Source: an uncultured beta proteobacterium (GTDB taxonomy: Bacteria; Pseudomonadota; Gammaproteobacteria; Burkholderiales; Rhodocyclaceae). From it: a stretch of 10,834 nucleotides of DNA. Position numbers and translations under genes: made by a program. The notes under the pieces are model-generated. The model saw only the letters and a program-made list of their open reading frames with translations, searched no databases and had not been told where the DNA came from. Positions within the stretch are counted from its first letter, which is position 1. The number at the start of each line of letters is the position of its first letter. Positions 1 to 8,744 of this stretch are shown one piece after another. The stretch is from positions 1 through 10,834 of the forward strand of contig CAIZHL010000595.1 of the NCBI GenBank assembly GCA_903932755.1, given 5' to 3'.

Positions 1-610
1 CGGCGGCGACGTCAGCGCCAATCCGCGCTTGCGGCTGGCCATCGAGAAAGCCAAGGGGCAGAGCCTGCCCAAGGACAACATCGACAACGCCGTCAAGCGC
101 GGCACCGGCCAGCTCGAAGGCGTGAACTACGAAGAAATCCGCTACGAGGGTTATGGCATCAACGGCGCCGCGGAGATGGTTGATTGCCTCACCGACAACA
201 AGGTGCGCACCGTCGCCGAAGTGCGCCACGCCTTCGCCAAGCACGGCGGCAACATGGGCACCGACGGCAGCGTCGGCTTCCTGTTCACCCACTGCGGGCA
301 GATGCTGTTCGCCCCGGGCACCAACGAGACCGCGCTGATGGATGCGGCGATCGAGGCCGGCGCCGACGATGTGCTGACCAACGAGGACGGCTCGATCGAA
401 GTCATCACCCCGCCCAACGATTTTGCCAACGTCAAGGACGCGCTGGAGAAGGCCGGCTTCAAGCCGGAGTTCGGCGAGGTGACGATGAAGCCGCAGAACG
501 AAACCGAATTCGAGGGCGAGGACGCGCTGAAGATGCAGAAGCTGCTCGACGCCCTGGAATCGCTCGACGACGTGCAGGAGGTCTACACCACGGCCGTGAT
601 CGACGAATAG
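1..610 (+). CDS. yebC: YebC/PmpR/TACO1 family protein, 5'-truncated by the window edge
   Basis: The reading frame is open from base 2 and ends at TAG 608-610, giving about 202 residues. The family is usually about 240 residues, so roughly the first 40 are off the window. The first visible residues, [18 protein letters not shown], match the conserved block near the YebC N-terminus, followed by [13 protein letters not shown], the EGYG turn and the GSVGFLF segment. The C-terminal part has the usual EVTMKPQN and ends in an acidic helix. The family was long annotated as a transcriptional regulator (PmpR); more recent work on YebC/TACO1 proteins links them to ribosomes stalled on proline-rich stretches. 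yebC is commonly found next to ruvC, as here, apart from the permease gene between them. The TTG at base 29 is internal, not the start. The assignment is secure; the molecular role is family knowledge. Confidence 0.96.
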   Translation, partial: GGDVSANPRLRLAIEKAKGQSLPKDNIDNAVKRGTGQLEGVNYEEIRYEGYGINGAAEMVDCLTDNKVRTVAEVRHAFAKHGGNMGTDGSVGFLFTHCGQMLFAPGTNETALMDAAIEAGADDVLTNEDGSIEVITPPNDFANVKDALEKAGFKPEFGEVTMKPQNETEFEGEDALKMQKLLDALESLDDVQEVYTTAVIDE

Positions 611-611
611 C

Positions 612-1472
612 GTGACTTCGTCCGCCGCGATCCGTTTCGCCCCGCTGCTCTTCGTCGTCCTCTGGAGCACCGGCTTCATCGGCGCCAAGTACGGCCTGCC
701 GCATGCCGAGCCGCTGTCCTTCCTGCTGGTGCGCTATCTGCTGGTGGTGTCCCTGATGACCCTGATCGCGCTGGTGACGCGCGCACCGTGGCCGAAGGAC
801 GGTCGGCAGTGGTTCCATATCGGCGTTGCCGGCCTGCTGGTGCATGCCATCTATCTTGGCGGCGTCTTCGTCGCCATCTCGAAAGGACTGCCCGCCGGCG
901 TCACCAGCCTGGTGGTGGGCATCCAGCCGCTGCTGACAGCCGTCGGCGCCGGCTGGCTGTTGAACGAAACCGTGCTCAAGCGGCAATGGGCGGGCCTCGT
1001 GCTCGGCTTTGTCGGCGTGACCATGGTGGTCTCGGGCAAGCTGGGCAGCGGCTTTCAACTTGATGCGCTGTGGCCGGCCTTGGCCGCGCTGGCCGGGATC
1101 ACCGCCGGCACCTTGTATCAGAAGCGCTTCTGCCCCAGCTTCGACTGGCGCACCGGCGCCATTGCCCAGTTCCTGCCCACGGCAATTGCCACGGGCGTAG
1201 TGGTCGCCGTCGCCGGCAACTTCCGCGTCGAGTGGGTGCCCGACTTCATCTTCGCGCTCGCCTGGCTGGTGCTGGTGCTGTCGCTAGGCGCCATCTCGCT
1301 GCTCAACATGCTGATCCGGCGCGGCACGGCGGTGAATCTGGCCAGCCTGTTCTACCTGGTGCCGCCCTGCACGGCGCTGATCGCCTGGCTCCTGTTCGAC
1401 GAACGCCTGGCCGGCATGGCGCTGGCGGGCATGGCGCTCGCCGTTTGGGGCGTGTATCTTGCGCGGAAATGA
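612..1472 (+). CDS. EamA/DMT-superfamily inner-membrane permease
   Basis: This 286-residue protein is almost wholly hydrophobic and is arranged as two EamA-type repeats (about residues 8-140 and 150-284) of roughly five helices each. The N-terminal repeat opens with the typical LLFVVLWSTGFIGAKYGL helix, and each repeat ends with a helix followed by a short charged tail (GWLLNETVLKRQ and LLFDERLAG). The family holds small-metabolite exporters of the drug/metabolite transporter group; the substrate cannot be read from sequence. The start is GTG at 612, one base after the yebC stop, with no clear Shine-Dalgarno, so translation probably depends on coupling to yebC. It ends just before a 144-bp non-coding stretch with an inverted repeat, which may separate it transcriptionally from ruvC. 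Its location between yebC and ruvC is a linkage only and does not imply a role in recombination. Confidence 0.9.
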   Translation: MTSSAAIRFAPLLFVVLWSTGFIGAKYGLPHAEPLSFLLVRYLLVVSLMTLIALVTRAPWPKDGRQWFHIGVAGLLVHAIYLGGVFVAISKGLPAGVTSLVVGIQPLLTAVGAGWLLNETVLKRQWAGLVLGFVGVTMVVSGKLGSGFQLDALWPALAALAGITAGTLYQKRFCPSFDWRTGAIAQFLPTAIATGVVVAVAGNFRVEWVPDFIFALAWLVLVLSLGAISLLNMLIRRGTAVNLASLFYLVPPCTALIAWLLFDERLAGMALAGMALAVWGVYLARK

Positions 1473-1485
1473 ATTCAAATTCCTC

Positions 1486-1599
1486 ACCACAGAGACACAG
1501 AGGCACAGAGAAAGGCAAGAAATCTGCGTCTTGTAGATTGGCCGGCCTTTACCCATTTTGCACCTACGCTTTCCTCTGTGATCTCTGCGCCTCTGTGGT
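1486..1599. repeat. Imperfect inverted repeat of CACAGAG units (REP/MITE-like) upstream of ruvC
   Basis: The left arm (1486-1514) contains three CACAGAG units at 1488-1494, 1496-1502 and 1504-1510, spaced 8 bases apart. The right arm (1569-1599) carries the complement, CTCTGTG at 1574-1580 and 1591-1597 with the variant CTCTGCG at 1583-1589. The outer ends pair as ACCACAGAG with CTCTGTGGT. Inside lies a smaller inverted repeat (AATCT 1521-1525, AGATT 1535-1539) and the palindrome GGCCGGCC (1540-1547). The whole 114-bp unit could fold as a long imperfect hairpin. It has no U-tract and no coding capacity. Similar CACAGAG-rich sequences are, from general recollection, dispersed in many environmental proteobacterial genomes; whether they are mobile is not shown here. 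The right arm creates an in-frame ATG at 1578 upstream of the true ruvC start. Confidence 0.8.
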
Positions 1600-1616
1600 T
1601 CAACCGAGTTTTTCGC

Positions 1617-2162
1617 ATGAAACCCCCGACCTCGACACCCATCCGCATCCTCGGCATTGATCCGGGCTTGCGCTCGACCGGGTTCGGCGTCATCGACAAG
1701 GCCGGCAACAAACTGGGCTATGTCGCCAGCGGCTGCATCAAGACCGATGCGGCGGGCAGCCTGCCGGAGCGGATCAAGACCATCCTCGACGGGCTGGTCG
1801 AAATCATCGCCACCTACACTCCGCAGCAGGCGGCTGTCGAGATCGTCTTCGTCAACGTGAACCCGCAATCCACGCTGCTGCTAGGCCAGGCCCGCGGCGC
1901 CGCGATTGCCGCGCTGGTCACGGCCAACCTTCCTGTTGCCGAGTACACGGCGCTGCAAGTCAAGCAGGCGGTGGTCGGCCACGGCAAGGCGGCGAAAGAG
2001 CAGGTGCAGGCCATGGTCGCCCGCCTGCTCGCCCTTCCCGGCAACCCGAGTCCCGACGCCGCCGACGCGCTGGCCTGCGCGATCGCGCACGCCCACGGCG
2101 GGCAGGGCATGGGCGCACTGGCCACCGCCGGACGCCGGGTCAAGGGCGGGAGGCTGGTGTAA
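1617..2162 (+). CDS. ruvC: RuvC crossover-junction endodeoxyribonuclease
   Basis: RuvC cuts Holliday junctions symmetrically after RuvAB branch migration. The 181-residue protein matches the family in length. The four acidic metal-binding residues of the RNase H-like fold are present: Asp15 in GIDPG, Glu75 in AVEIVF, and Asp147 and Asp150 in PDAADALA. The family blocks GQARGAA (90-96) and a basic [10 protein letters not shown] segment (121-130) are also intact. The start was set at ATG 1617 because it directly precedes the conserved N-terminus; an in-frame ATG at 1578 would add 13 residues encoded by the inverted repeat. Only a weak GAG (1606-1608) serves as a possible ribosome site. No LexA-type CTGT-N8-ACAG box is seen upstream. 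The TAA stop overlaps the next start codon by one base (TAATG). Confidence 0.97.
   Translation: MKPPTSTPIRILGIDPGLRSTGFGVIDKAGNKLGYVASGCIKTDAAGSLPERIKTILDGLVEIIATYTPQQAAVEIVFVNVNPQSTLLLGQARGAAIAALVTANLPVAEYTALQVKQAVVGHGKAAKEQVQAMVARLLALPGNPSPDAADALACAIAHAHGGQGMGALATAGRRVKGGRLV
2148..2153 (+). promoter_or_regulatory. Strong Shine-Dalgarno for the glycosyltransferase inside ruvC
   Basis: GGGAGG lies 8 bases before ATG 2162, within the last codons of ruvC. It supports that start and independent initiation in addition to coupling through the TAATG overlap. Confidence 0.7.
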
Positions 2163-3382
2163 TGGCTTCAATTCTGTATGCATGGGAATTCGGCGCGAAC
2201 CTGGTGCATATCGGTACATTCCTGCCCATCGCACGGGAACTGCGAGCCCACGGCAACACGGTGCACTGGGTCGTCACCCATCCGCACCAAGCCGCCCGAC
2301 TCTTGCCCAAAGCCGGCTTCGACTGGCTGCAGGCGCCTACCATGCCGGAACAGCGGCGCGAGGGTCCTCCGCTAAGTTATGCCGACATACTTCTGCGCTT
2401 TGGCTACGCGGATAGCAACAACCTGCTGGGGCTGGTCGTCGCCTGGCGCGAACTGCTGCGCCTGACCGGTGCGAAAGTGGTACTCGCCGACCACTCACCG
2501 ACGGCGATCCTTGCCGCGCGCACACTGGATATCCCGGTGATGCTCTTCGGCAGCGGCTTCTTCACCCCGCCCCCGGTGCATCCGACGCCGAACATGCGGC
2601 CGTGGTCACCGGAGCCCATCGAGCACCTGCTCGCGATGGACCGCGTGGTGCTGACGAGCATCAATGAGGTACTCGAAGGCTGCCGCAAACCGGGGCTGGA
2701 CAGCCTGGCCCGGCTCTTCCAAGTGGCGGAGGACAGCCTGCTCAGTTTTCCCGAACTCGACCATTACCCGACCAGAGGCCAGGCCCGTTACTGGGGCATG
2801 CTGCCAGCCGCCGTCGCCGCGGACAGCACCTGGCCCGCCGCCCCCGGCCCACGGGTATTCTCCTACCTGCGGCCCGAGACGCCCCATCTCGAAGCCGCTT
2901 TGCAGGCGCTGCACGGACTCCAAGGCAGCGTTCTGATTTACGCGCCAGGCCTGCCGGCAGAATTGATGCGGCGGTACACGGCGCCGCACGTCACCTTCTC
3001 GACGGTGCCGGTGGACTTGAACAAGGTCGCGCGGCAGGCTGACGCCGGCCTGACCTATGCCAGCCCGGCGGCCACCGTTGCGTTCCTGATGGCCGGCAAA
3101 CCGGTGCTGATGATGCCGGGCCACCTCGAGCAATTTCTCTTCGCCAAGCGGGTCGAGGAAATGGGCGCCGGCCTCCTCCAGAACCCGGAACAGCCCCCGC
3201 AAAACCTGGCAGCGATGCTGCGGCAGGTGCTGACCGACCCGGGCATCCGCGCCAATGCCGGCGCCTTCGCCACCAAGTACGCCAATTTCGACCAGAATGC
3301 AGTCATGACACATATCGTCGCCCGCATCGAGGAACTGGCCGATGCAGCAACCAACAGCCCCAACGCCGGAGTTCGTCCATGA
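2162..3382 (+). CDS. GT-B fold (UGT/MGT-like, GT1-type) glycosyltransferase between ruvC and ruvA
   Basis: The 406-residue protein has the two-Rossmann layout of nucleotide-diphospho-sugar transferases. The N-terminal half opens with a glycine-rich turn and His16 ([20 protein letters not shown]), in the place of the usual catalytic histidine region, and has [19 protein letters not shown] (109-127). The C-terminal half has the donor-binding block at about 297-338, including [21 protein letters not shown] and EMGAGL, equivalent to P..DQ..NA.RV...G.G of the family. The usual H-x-G motif before this block reads TYASPAA, so the donor-contacting histidine is replaced. There is no signal peptide or membrane helix, so it is presumably cytosolic. 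Donor and acceptor are unknown. It overlaps ruvC by one base and ruvA by four (ATGA) and shares their GC level, which suggests long residence. Bacterial relatives often decorate lipids or natural products. Confidence 0.82.
   Translation: MASILYAWEFGANLVHIGTFLPIARELRAHGNTVHWVVTHPHQAARLLPKAGFDWLQAPTMPEQRREGPPLSYADILLRFGYADSNNLLGLVVAWRELLRLTGAKVVLADHSPTAILAARTLDIPVMLFGSGFFTPPPVHPTPNMRPWSPEPIEHLLAMDRVVLTSINEVLEGCRKPGLDSLARLFQVAEDSLLSFPELDHYPTRGQARYWGMLPAAVAADSTWPAAPGPRVFSYLRPETPHLEAALQALHGLQGSVLIYAPGLPAELMRRYTAPHVTFSTVPVDLNKVARQADAGLTYASPAATVAFLMAGKPVLMMPGHLEQFLFAKRVEEMGAGLLQNPEQPPQNLAAMLRQVLTDPGIRANAGAFATKYANFDQNAVMTHIVARIEELADAATNSPNAGVRP
3368..3371 (+). promoter_or_regulatory. Shine-Dalgarno of ruvA inside the glycosyltransferase gene
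   Basis: GGAG lies 7 bases before the ruvA ATG (3379), within the 3' end of the preceding gene. It fixes the ruvA start and shows that ruvA translation signals are carried by the inserted gene. Confidence 0.6.
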
Positions 3383-3975
3383 TCGGCCGCCTCACGGGAA
3401 TGCTCATCGAAAAGAATCCGCCGTCCATCACGGTGGATGTCCATGGCCTCGGCTACGAAGTAGATGTGCCGATGAGCACCTTCTACAATCTGCCTGCCAC
3501 GGGCGAAAAAGTCTCGCTGCATACCCACCTGATCGTGCGCGAGGACGGCCACTACCTGTACGGTTTTGCTTCGCCGGATGAGCGTACGGCCTTCCGCCAG
3601 TTGCTGAAAATTTCCGGCATCGGCGCCCGCACGGCGCTGGCCGTCCTCTCCGGCATGTCGGTGACGGAACTGGCGCAGGCGGTCACGCTGCAGGAAGCCG
3701 GACGCCTGACCAAAGTGCCGGGCATCGGCAAGAAGACCGCCGAACGACTGCTCCTGGAACTGCGCGACCGGCTGCCGAAGACGCTGGCTGCCGGAGGCAC
3801 AAAAGTCGGCGCTGGCGACACGGCGAGCGACAGTCTTTCCGACATCATGAACGCCCTCTTGGCGCTCGGTTACAACGAACGCGAAGCGCTCACCGCGATG
3901 AAGGGCCTGCCGGCCGAGATTTCCGTCTCCGACGGCATACGCGCGGCGCTGAAGCTGCTGTCGAAGTCATCATGA
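3379..3975 (+). CDS. ruvA: RuvA, Holliday-junction branch-migration DNA-binding subunit
   Basis: RuvA tetramers bind the four-way junction and load RuvB rings. The 198-residue protein has the three expected domains: an N-terminal OB-fold (about 1-63, starting [15 protein letters not shown]), a central domain with two helix-hairpin-helix motifs ([15 protein letters not shown] near 78-92 and [16 protein letters not shown] near 113-128), and a flexible linker followed by a small RuvB-binding domain (about 150-198, including [16 protein letters not shown]). The acidic pin residues Glu55 and Asp56, which separate strands at the crossover, are present at the same numbers as in E. coli. The start overlaps the glycosyltransferase stop (ATGA). 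The gene ends 35 bp before ruvB. All key motifs are intact, so it should be fully functional. Confidence 0.97.
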   Translation: MIGRLTGMLIEKNPPSITVDVHGLGYEVDVPMSTFYNLPATGEKVSLHTHLIVREDGHYLYGFASPDERTAFRQLLKISGIGARTALAVLSGMSVTELAQAVTLQEAGRLTKVPGIGKKTAERLLLELRDRLPKTLAAGGTKVGAGDTASDSLSDIMNALLALGYNEREALTAMKGLPAEISVSDGIRAALKLLSKSS

Positions 3976-3998
3976 ACCAGGCTGGCAAGCGTGTCGGC

Positions 3999-4010
3999 TA
4001 AACTGCCGCA
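3999..4010 (+). promoter_or_regulatory. Possible leaderless -10 element for ruvB
   Basis: TAAACT (3999-4004) ends 6 bases before the ruvB ATG at 4011. A start site 6-8 bases downstream of a -10 would fall on or next to the A of the start codon. No Shine-Dalgarno is present in the 35-bp ruvA-ruvB gap, which fits a leaderless message, but no convincing -35 hexamer is seen 16-18 bases upstream. Confidence 0.35.
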
Positions 4011-5065
<1,055 letters not shown>

Positions 5066-5069
<4 letters not shown>

Positions 5070-5914
5070 TGACGGCATCCCTATCCATCATCACCACCTG
5101 CAAGGGCCGCCTTGAACATCTCAAGCAATCCCTGCCGCGCATGGTGGCACAGCCGAACTGCGAATGCATCGTCGTGGATTACGACTGCCCGGATGATACG
5201 GCGGCGTGGATTGGCGAGAATCATCCGCAGGTCAGGGTGCTCAAGGTCGAACAGGCACCCCGCTTTCACTTGGCCCGGGCCCGCAATCTGGGCGCCCGCG
5301 CCGCAACCAGCGAATGGCTTGCCTTCCTTGATGCCGATGTCCTGATCGAGCCCGACTTTGCATCCGATCTGAGTAGCGCATTGCGCCACGGACGCTACTT
5401 TCGGCCGCGGCCGCTAACCCGTGAAACCTGGGGCAGCTTCGTTTGTCATCGGGGGGATTTTTTCGCGCTCGAGGGCTTTGACGAAACGCTCGAGGGCTAT
5501 GGTGGCGAGGACAGCGACTTGTATTTTCGCCTGGATCATTTCGGGTGCTCCTGTGCGTTTTTCGACGCAAACCTACTGCGCTCCATACCTCACGACAACC
5601 AGCTGCGATCGGCGCATTTTGAAATCGCAGACATCGAACTCAACCGGCTAGTCAATTCTTCCTACAACCACATCAAATACGACCTGATGCGCGAATCGGG
5701 GCAGAACATTTTGCCGGCCGAAACCCGTCATGCCATCTATTCCGAAGTAAAGACCACGCTCGTCGAAAATTGGCGACGGGGCAAGAGCGCCGGCCGCATA
5801 ACCATCACCTTGCCAATCCGGCACGTCATACCCGTGCCGGATGGCTGGGCGATACGGCGTCACTGGACTTTTGAAATCGCACAAGTTTCCAGCAACGCGC
5901 CGCAATCCAGATGA
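5066..5914 (+). CDS. GT-A glycosyltransferase, GT2 with galactosyltransferase-like C-terminal motif, copy 1
   Basis: The 282-residue protein starts with the GT-A nucleotide-sugar fold ([19 protein letters not shown]), has the ARARNLGA helix (70-77) and a DxD metal site Asp89-Ala90-Asp91 in [12 protein letters not shown]. It continues with a WGSF segment (122-125) and [13 protein letters not shown] (144-156), the GGED motif that defines the Glyco_transf_7C type of acceptor/donor region. The last 80 residues are less conserved. No signal peptide or helix is visible, so the enzyme should act in the cytoplasm. Its ATG overlaps the ruvB stop by four bases (5066-5069), with a second ATG at 5069 as an alternative. 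It is adjacent to and homologous with the next gene. Donor sugar and acceptor are unknown. GC is lower than in ruvB. Confidence 0.85.
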
Positions 5915-6741
5915 GCAGGGAACTCTCTCTGATCACCACCTGCAAAGGCCGCCTTCATTATCTTCAGCAAACCCTGCCGGAGATGATGAAGCAGAAAAAT
6001 GCGGAATGTGTCGTGGTCGACTACGGCTGCCCGCAGGGAACCGGAGACTGGGTTGCCGAACATTTCCCGCAGGTCAAGGTCGTCAGGGTCAACGACGATC
6101 CGGGTTTCAACCAATGCCGTGCCAGGAATCTAGGCGCGGTCGCCGCCACATCTTCGCTGTTCTGTTTCGTCGACGCCGACATAAGGCTCGCCCCCGGATT
6201 TGCGTCCTGGATAGGCGCAAATTGCGCTGCAAAAACCTTTCTGCGGGCACAACCCGTGACCATGGACACATGGGGTACCTTTGCCTGTAACCGCGAGGAT
6301 TTCTGGCGCGTTGGCGGTTACGATGAAGTCTATGAAGGCTACGGGGCATCTCCGGAAGATCTATACCTTCGCCTCTCTAGTACTGGAATTTCTGAACACG
6401 GGTTCCCTGCCACCCTGATTTCCAGTATCCCCAACAGTGAAGCCGAACGCACCACTTTTTATGCGACCAATAACCGCTGGTGGCAACATAGAATCAATTC
6501 GCTTTACCTCATCGCAAAGCTAGACTTGATGAAGTTGCTCGAGGAAGACCTATCCATCGAAAAGAGGAAAGTACTCTACGTCCAATCCAGGCAGGCTATC
6601 GCGCACGCGATGAGCTCTTCAGCAAACGTTGCGACGCTCGAGGTCTCACTGGAAGACAAGACAACGCGAACCATGAATATACTCATCCGCCTCGACCGCA
6701 AGCTCACCTATTCGATCCGCTGGAAAGACTCTTCGCCGTAA
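5911..6741 (+). CDS. GT-A glycosyltransferase, diverged tandem paralogue, copy 2
   Basis: This 276-residue protein is clearly a duplicate of the preceding gene: 25 of the first 38 aligned residues are identical ([20 protein letters not shown]), and DNA at 5932-5955 matches 5090-5113 at 23 of 24 bases. The DxD metal site is kept as Asp88-Ala89-Asp90. The WGTF segment (121-124) is kept, but the GGED motif of copy 1 is replaced by GYGASPEDLYLRL (143-155), so the two copies probably differ in substrate. The C-terminal third has little similarity to copy 1. It overlaps copy 1 by four bases (ATGA), so the pair is probably translated together, perhaps adding consecutive sugars. Codon use is more AT-rich than in the core genes; the 60-base line from 6481 is about 42% GC. 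Confidence 0.83.
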   Translation: MSRELSLITTCKGRLHYLQQTLPEMMKQKNAECVVVDYGCPQGTGDWVAEHFPQVKVVRVNDDPGFNQCRARNLGAVAATSSLFCFVDADIRLAPGFASWIGANCAAKTFLRAQPVTMDTWGTFACNREDFWRVGGYDEVYEGYGASPEDLYLRLSSTGISEHGFPATLISSIPNSEAERTTFYATNNRWWQHRINSLYLIAKLDLMKLLEEDLSIEKRKVLYVQSRQAIAHAMSSSANVATLEVSLEDKTTRTMNILIRLDRKLTYSIRWKDSSP

Positions 6742-6761
6742 AAATCCAACCTGGATCAACT

Positions 6762-7556
6762 TTACGCAACGTCCTGTTTTTCGCCAAGATGGCTCAGATA
6801 AGCAGCTCTGATTCGCTCAGCCAATGCGCCTGGTGGTTTCTGCGTGGGAATCGCGGTAATTTCTTCTTCCGCCTGCGCAACGCGGTCAAGCCCGAGGAAA
6901 GCCGCACAACGCTCGAAAGCCTTCTGAGGATTCTGCAAAATCTCTTCATAGGCAATGTGCAGCAGCAGGCGGCCTGATAGCTGGCTGATAATCCCGCCAA
7001 TTACCCTCTCCTCCTCGACGTATTGCGAGTGGAGACGGTCGATATGCGGAAAGAGCTTGGAGACATCAATAGACTCAAGGTTTGGCTCGTCACCAAAATT
7101 GAACCACGTCCCCGTTGCATACGCGATCACACCTGATATAGCTTGCCGCAGCTTGTCTCGCCTTGTGATGAATATCAGCCGATCAAAACTTCCCAGGAAT
7201 CTTGCAGCACTGTTGAAATCTCCATCAACGAGAGGAAGCAATTGGTTGGGCTGAATCTTGACGCCGAACCATCCGTCACGGGTGGTTCTTGCCTGTGCTA
7301 CGACGTGAAGGTACCTGTCCAGGGTGACGGTCTCCGCGCGGCCAGAGAATAGGCGCGCACCCATGAGGTGAATGGCATCTGGGTGCAGGTACTCCATGGG
7401 AATGCCCAGGCGATTCTTTACATTACTCAGGCGTGCGCATAAATAATTGCTGCCGGTTCGCTGAGACGAAAAAATCGCGTAGCGATATTTTGGCTCAGAG
7501 AACTCTTTGCTATCGAACTGCGCACTGAAGTAGCTGGGCCAGTTGTGTGTCGCCAT
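6762..7556 (-). CDS. Stf0-family PAPS-dependent sulfotransferase
   Basis: The 264-residue protein matches the Stf0 (trehalose 2-sulfotransferase) family in length and motifs. The 5'-phosphosulfate loop is SSQRTGSNYLCARL (30-43), followed by GIPMEYLHP (51-59), where Glu55 is a candidate catalytic base by family analogy. FGVKIQPNQ (97-105) and the 3'-phosphate-binding segment TRRDKLRQAIS (131-141) with ATGTW (147-151) complete the family pattern. The enzyme would transfer sulfate from PAPS to a carbohydrate hydroxyl, on trehalose in the studied mycobacterial member; the acceptor here is unknown. It is convergent with the glycosyltransferase pair (20-bp gap) and divergent from ybgC (75-bp gap), so it needs its own promoter. 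Several 60-base lines are about 43-50% GC against two-thirds in tolQ, which points to recent acquisition. Confidence 0.88.
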   Translation of the reverse strand: MATHNWPSYFSAQFDSKEFSEPKYRYAIFSSQRTGSNYLCARLSNVKNRLGIPMEYLHPDAIHLMGARLFSGRAETVTLDRYLHVVAQARTTRDGWFGVKIQPNQLLPLVDGDFNSAARFLGSFDRLIFITRRDKLRQAISGVIAYATGTWFNFGDEPNLESIDVSKLFPHIDRLHSQYVEEERVIGGIISQLSGRLLLHIAYEEILQNPQKAFERCAAFLGLDRVAQAEEEITAIPTQKPPGALAERIRAAYLSHLGEKQDVA

Positions 7557-7631
7557 ATCTCGCTTCTGTTCTTAACGAAGGCGATTGATCATTCTGGATA
7601 GTATGCACGAATCGCAATGTAAAATTAGCGG
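7557..7631. promoter_or_regulatory. Divergent intergenic region between the sulfotransferase and ybgC
   Basis: This AT-richer 75-bp gap must hold the start signals of the minus-strand sulfotransferase. On the minus strand a TTTACA-like -35 (7623-7618) is followed after 17 bases by TATCCA (7600-7595), only a fair match. On the plus strand TAAAAT (7620-7625) could be the -10 of ybgC, overlapping that -35. If both are real, the two transcripts would compete for the same bases. Confidence 0.3.
7620..7631 (+). promoter_or_regulatory. Possible leaderless -10 element for ybgC and the tol operon
   Basis: TAAAAT (7620-7625) ends 6 bases before ATG 7632, placing a predicted start site at the start codon. 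There is no Shine-Dalgarno in front of ybgC. A clear -35 is absent at 16-18 bases upstream. Confidence 0.35.
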
Positions 7632-8069
7632 ATGGCGCACAGTACCAGTCTCAGGAACGTTGGCCAGACAGTCTCGGTTCGTATCTATTACGAAGACACC
7701 GATGCCGCCGGCATCGTCTATTACGCCAACTATTTGCGTTTCATCGAACGCGGGCGCACCGAGTTCCTGCGGGCACTCGGCCATGACCAGAATATCCTGA
7801 TGCAGGAAGGCATCGCCTTCGCGGTGCGCTCGGTCAGCGCGGAATTCCTCAAGCCGGCGAAACTCGACGACCTGCTGACGGTGGAAACTGCGGTGGCATC
7901 GCTCGGTCGCGCGCAATTGACGTTCGCCCAGCGCGTCCTGCGCGACACCGAGGTGCTGCTTGATGCGAAAATACGCGTCGTCTGCATCGACCCGGGGCGC
8001 GGCAAGGCGATCCCGATGCCACGCCTGATCCACGACCAGTTGGCCGCCCTGACGAAAGCCGCGCAATGA
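7632..8069 (+). CDS. ybgC: YbgC, Tol-Pal-associated acyl-CoA thioesterase
   Basis: This 145-residue hot-dog-fold protein belongs to the 4-hydroxybenzoyl-CoA thioesterase group. The signature YYEDTDAAGIVYYANYLRF (19-37) holds the catalytic Asp24, equivalent to Asp17 of the Pseudomonas 4HBT enzyme. The following helix FIERGRTEFLRALG is also typical of YbgC. YbgC proteins hydrolyse acyl-CoA substrates and are linked to phospholipid metabolism; the gene heads the tol operon in many proteobacteria, as here. The start at ATG 7632 leaves a normal short N-terminus before the first strand. The stop overlaps the tolQ start in ATGA, so the two are probably co-translated. It is the first plus-strand gene after the inserted block, and any promoter for the tol genes should lie in the 75 bp upstream or further back. 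Confidence 0.95.
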   Translation: MAHSTSLRNVGQTVSVRIYYEDTDAAGIVYYANYLRFIERGRTEFLRALGHDQNILMQEGIAFAVRSVSAEFLKPAKLDDLLTVETAVASLGRAQLTFAQRVLRDTEVLLDAKIRVVCIDPGRGKAIPMPRLIHDQLAALTKAAQ

Positions 8070-8743
8070 ACATCACCCAAGACCTATCCATCATCGAACT
8101 CGTCATCAACGCCAGCCTGGTGGTCAAGCTGGTGATGCTGCTGCTGACGATCGTGTCGCTGACGTCGTGGTACTGGATCTTTCGCAAGGCCTTCGCCATC
8201 CGCGATGCGCGGAGCAAGACCGACAAGTTCGAACGGGATTTCTGGAGCGGCGGCGACCTCAACGCCTTGTACCAGAGCGCCGTGAACAACCGCCACCAGA
8301 CCGGCGCCCTGGAGCGCATCTTCGAAGCCGGCTACCGCGAATTCACCAAGTTGCGCGGACAGAAGATCATCGACCCGACCGCCGTCATCGACGGCGCGCG
8401 GCGCGCGATGCGCGCAACCTACCAGCGCGAGATCGACGATCTCGAAGCCCACCTGGCCTTCCTCGCCTCGGTCGGTTCCGTTTCGCCTTACGTCGGCCTG
8501 TTCGGCACCGTGTGGGGCATCATGCACGCCTTCCGCGGCCTGGCCAACATGAGCACGGCGACGCTGTCGGCCGTCGCCCCCGGCATTGCCGAAGCGCTGG
8601 TGGCGACCGCCATCGGCCTCTTCGCCGCGATCCCGGCCGTGATCGCCTACAACCGCTTCGCCCACGACGTCGATCGCGTCGCGGTGCGCTTCGAGAGCTT
8701 CATGGAGGAGTTCTCCAACATCCTGCAACGGCAGACGCGCTAG
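8066..8743 (+). CDS. tolQ: TolQ, inner-membrane proton-channel subunit of the Tol-Pal system
   Basis: TolQ and TolR form the proton-driven motor that energises TolA for outer-membrane constriction during division and lipid homeostasis. The 225-residue protein has the MotA/TolQ/ExbB pattern: an N-terminal helix (about 12-36), a large cytoplasmic loop with REIDDLEAHLAFLASVG, and two further helices, around GLFGTVWGIMHAF (144-156) and GIAEALVATAIGLFAAIPAV (173-192). The GTVWGIMHAF and EALVATAIGL signatures agree with those of E. coli TolQ, and the pore-lining threonines appear intact. It overlaps ybgC by four bases. One base separates its TAG from the next ATG, but that gene is a glycosyltransferase rather than tolR, which is unusual because TolQ and TolR work in a fixed complex. 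Confidence 0.97.
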   Translation: MNITQDLSIIELVINASLVVKLVMLLLTIVSLTSWYWIFRKAFAIRDARSKTDKFERDFWSGGDLNALYQSAVNNRHQTGALERIFEAGYREFTKLRGQKIIDPTAVIDGARRAMRATYQREIDDLEAHLAFLASVGSVSPYVGLFGTVWGIMHAFRGLANMSTATLSAVAPGIAEALVATAIGLFAAIPAVIAYNRFAHDVDRVAVRFESFMEEFSNILQRQTR

Positions 8744-8744
8744 C

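Noticed and set aside
1488..1510. CACAGAG triplet as the start of a CRISPR array
   Set aside because: Units are 7 bases at 8-base spacing, with no spacers; this is a simple short repeat within an inverted repeat.
1578..1616. Upstream ATG extending ruvC by 13 residues
   Set aside because: It is encoded by the arm of the inverted repeat and is not part of the conserved RuvC N-terminus; ATG 1617 is adjacent to the conserved block.
1473..1616. LexA/SOS box for the ruv genes
   Set aside because: No CTGT-N8-ACAG-like palindrome was found here or in the ruvA-ruvB gap; the CTCTGTG motifs belong to the repeat.
6742..6761. Small hairpin ATCCA-ACC-TGGAT between the convergent genes as a terminator
   Set aside because: The stem is only 5 bp and no U-tract adjoins it. 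A terminator may be missing or may lie within the coding ends; evidence is too weak to call.
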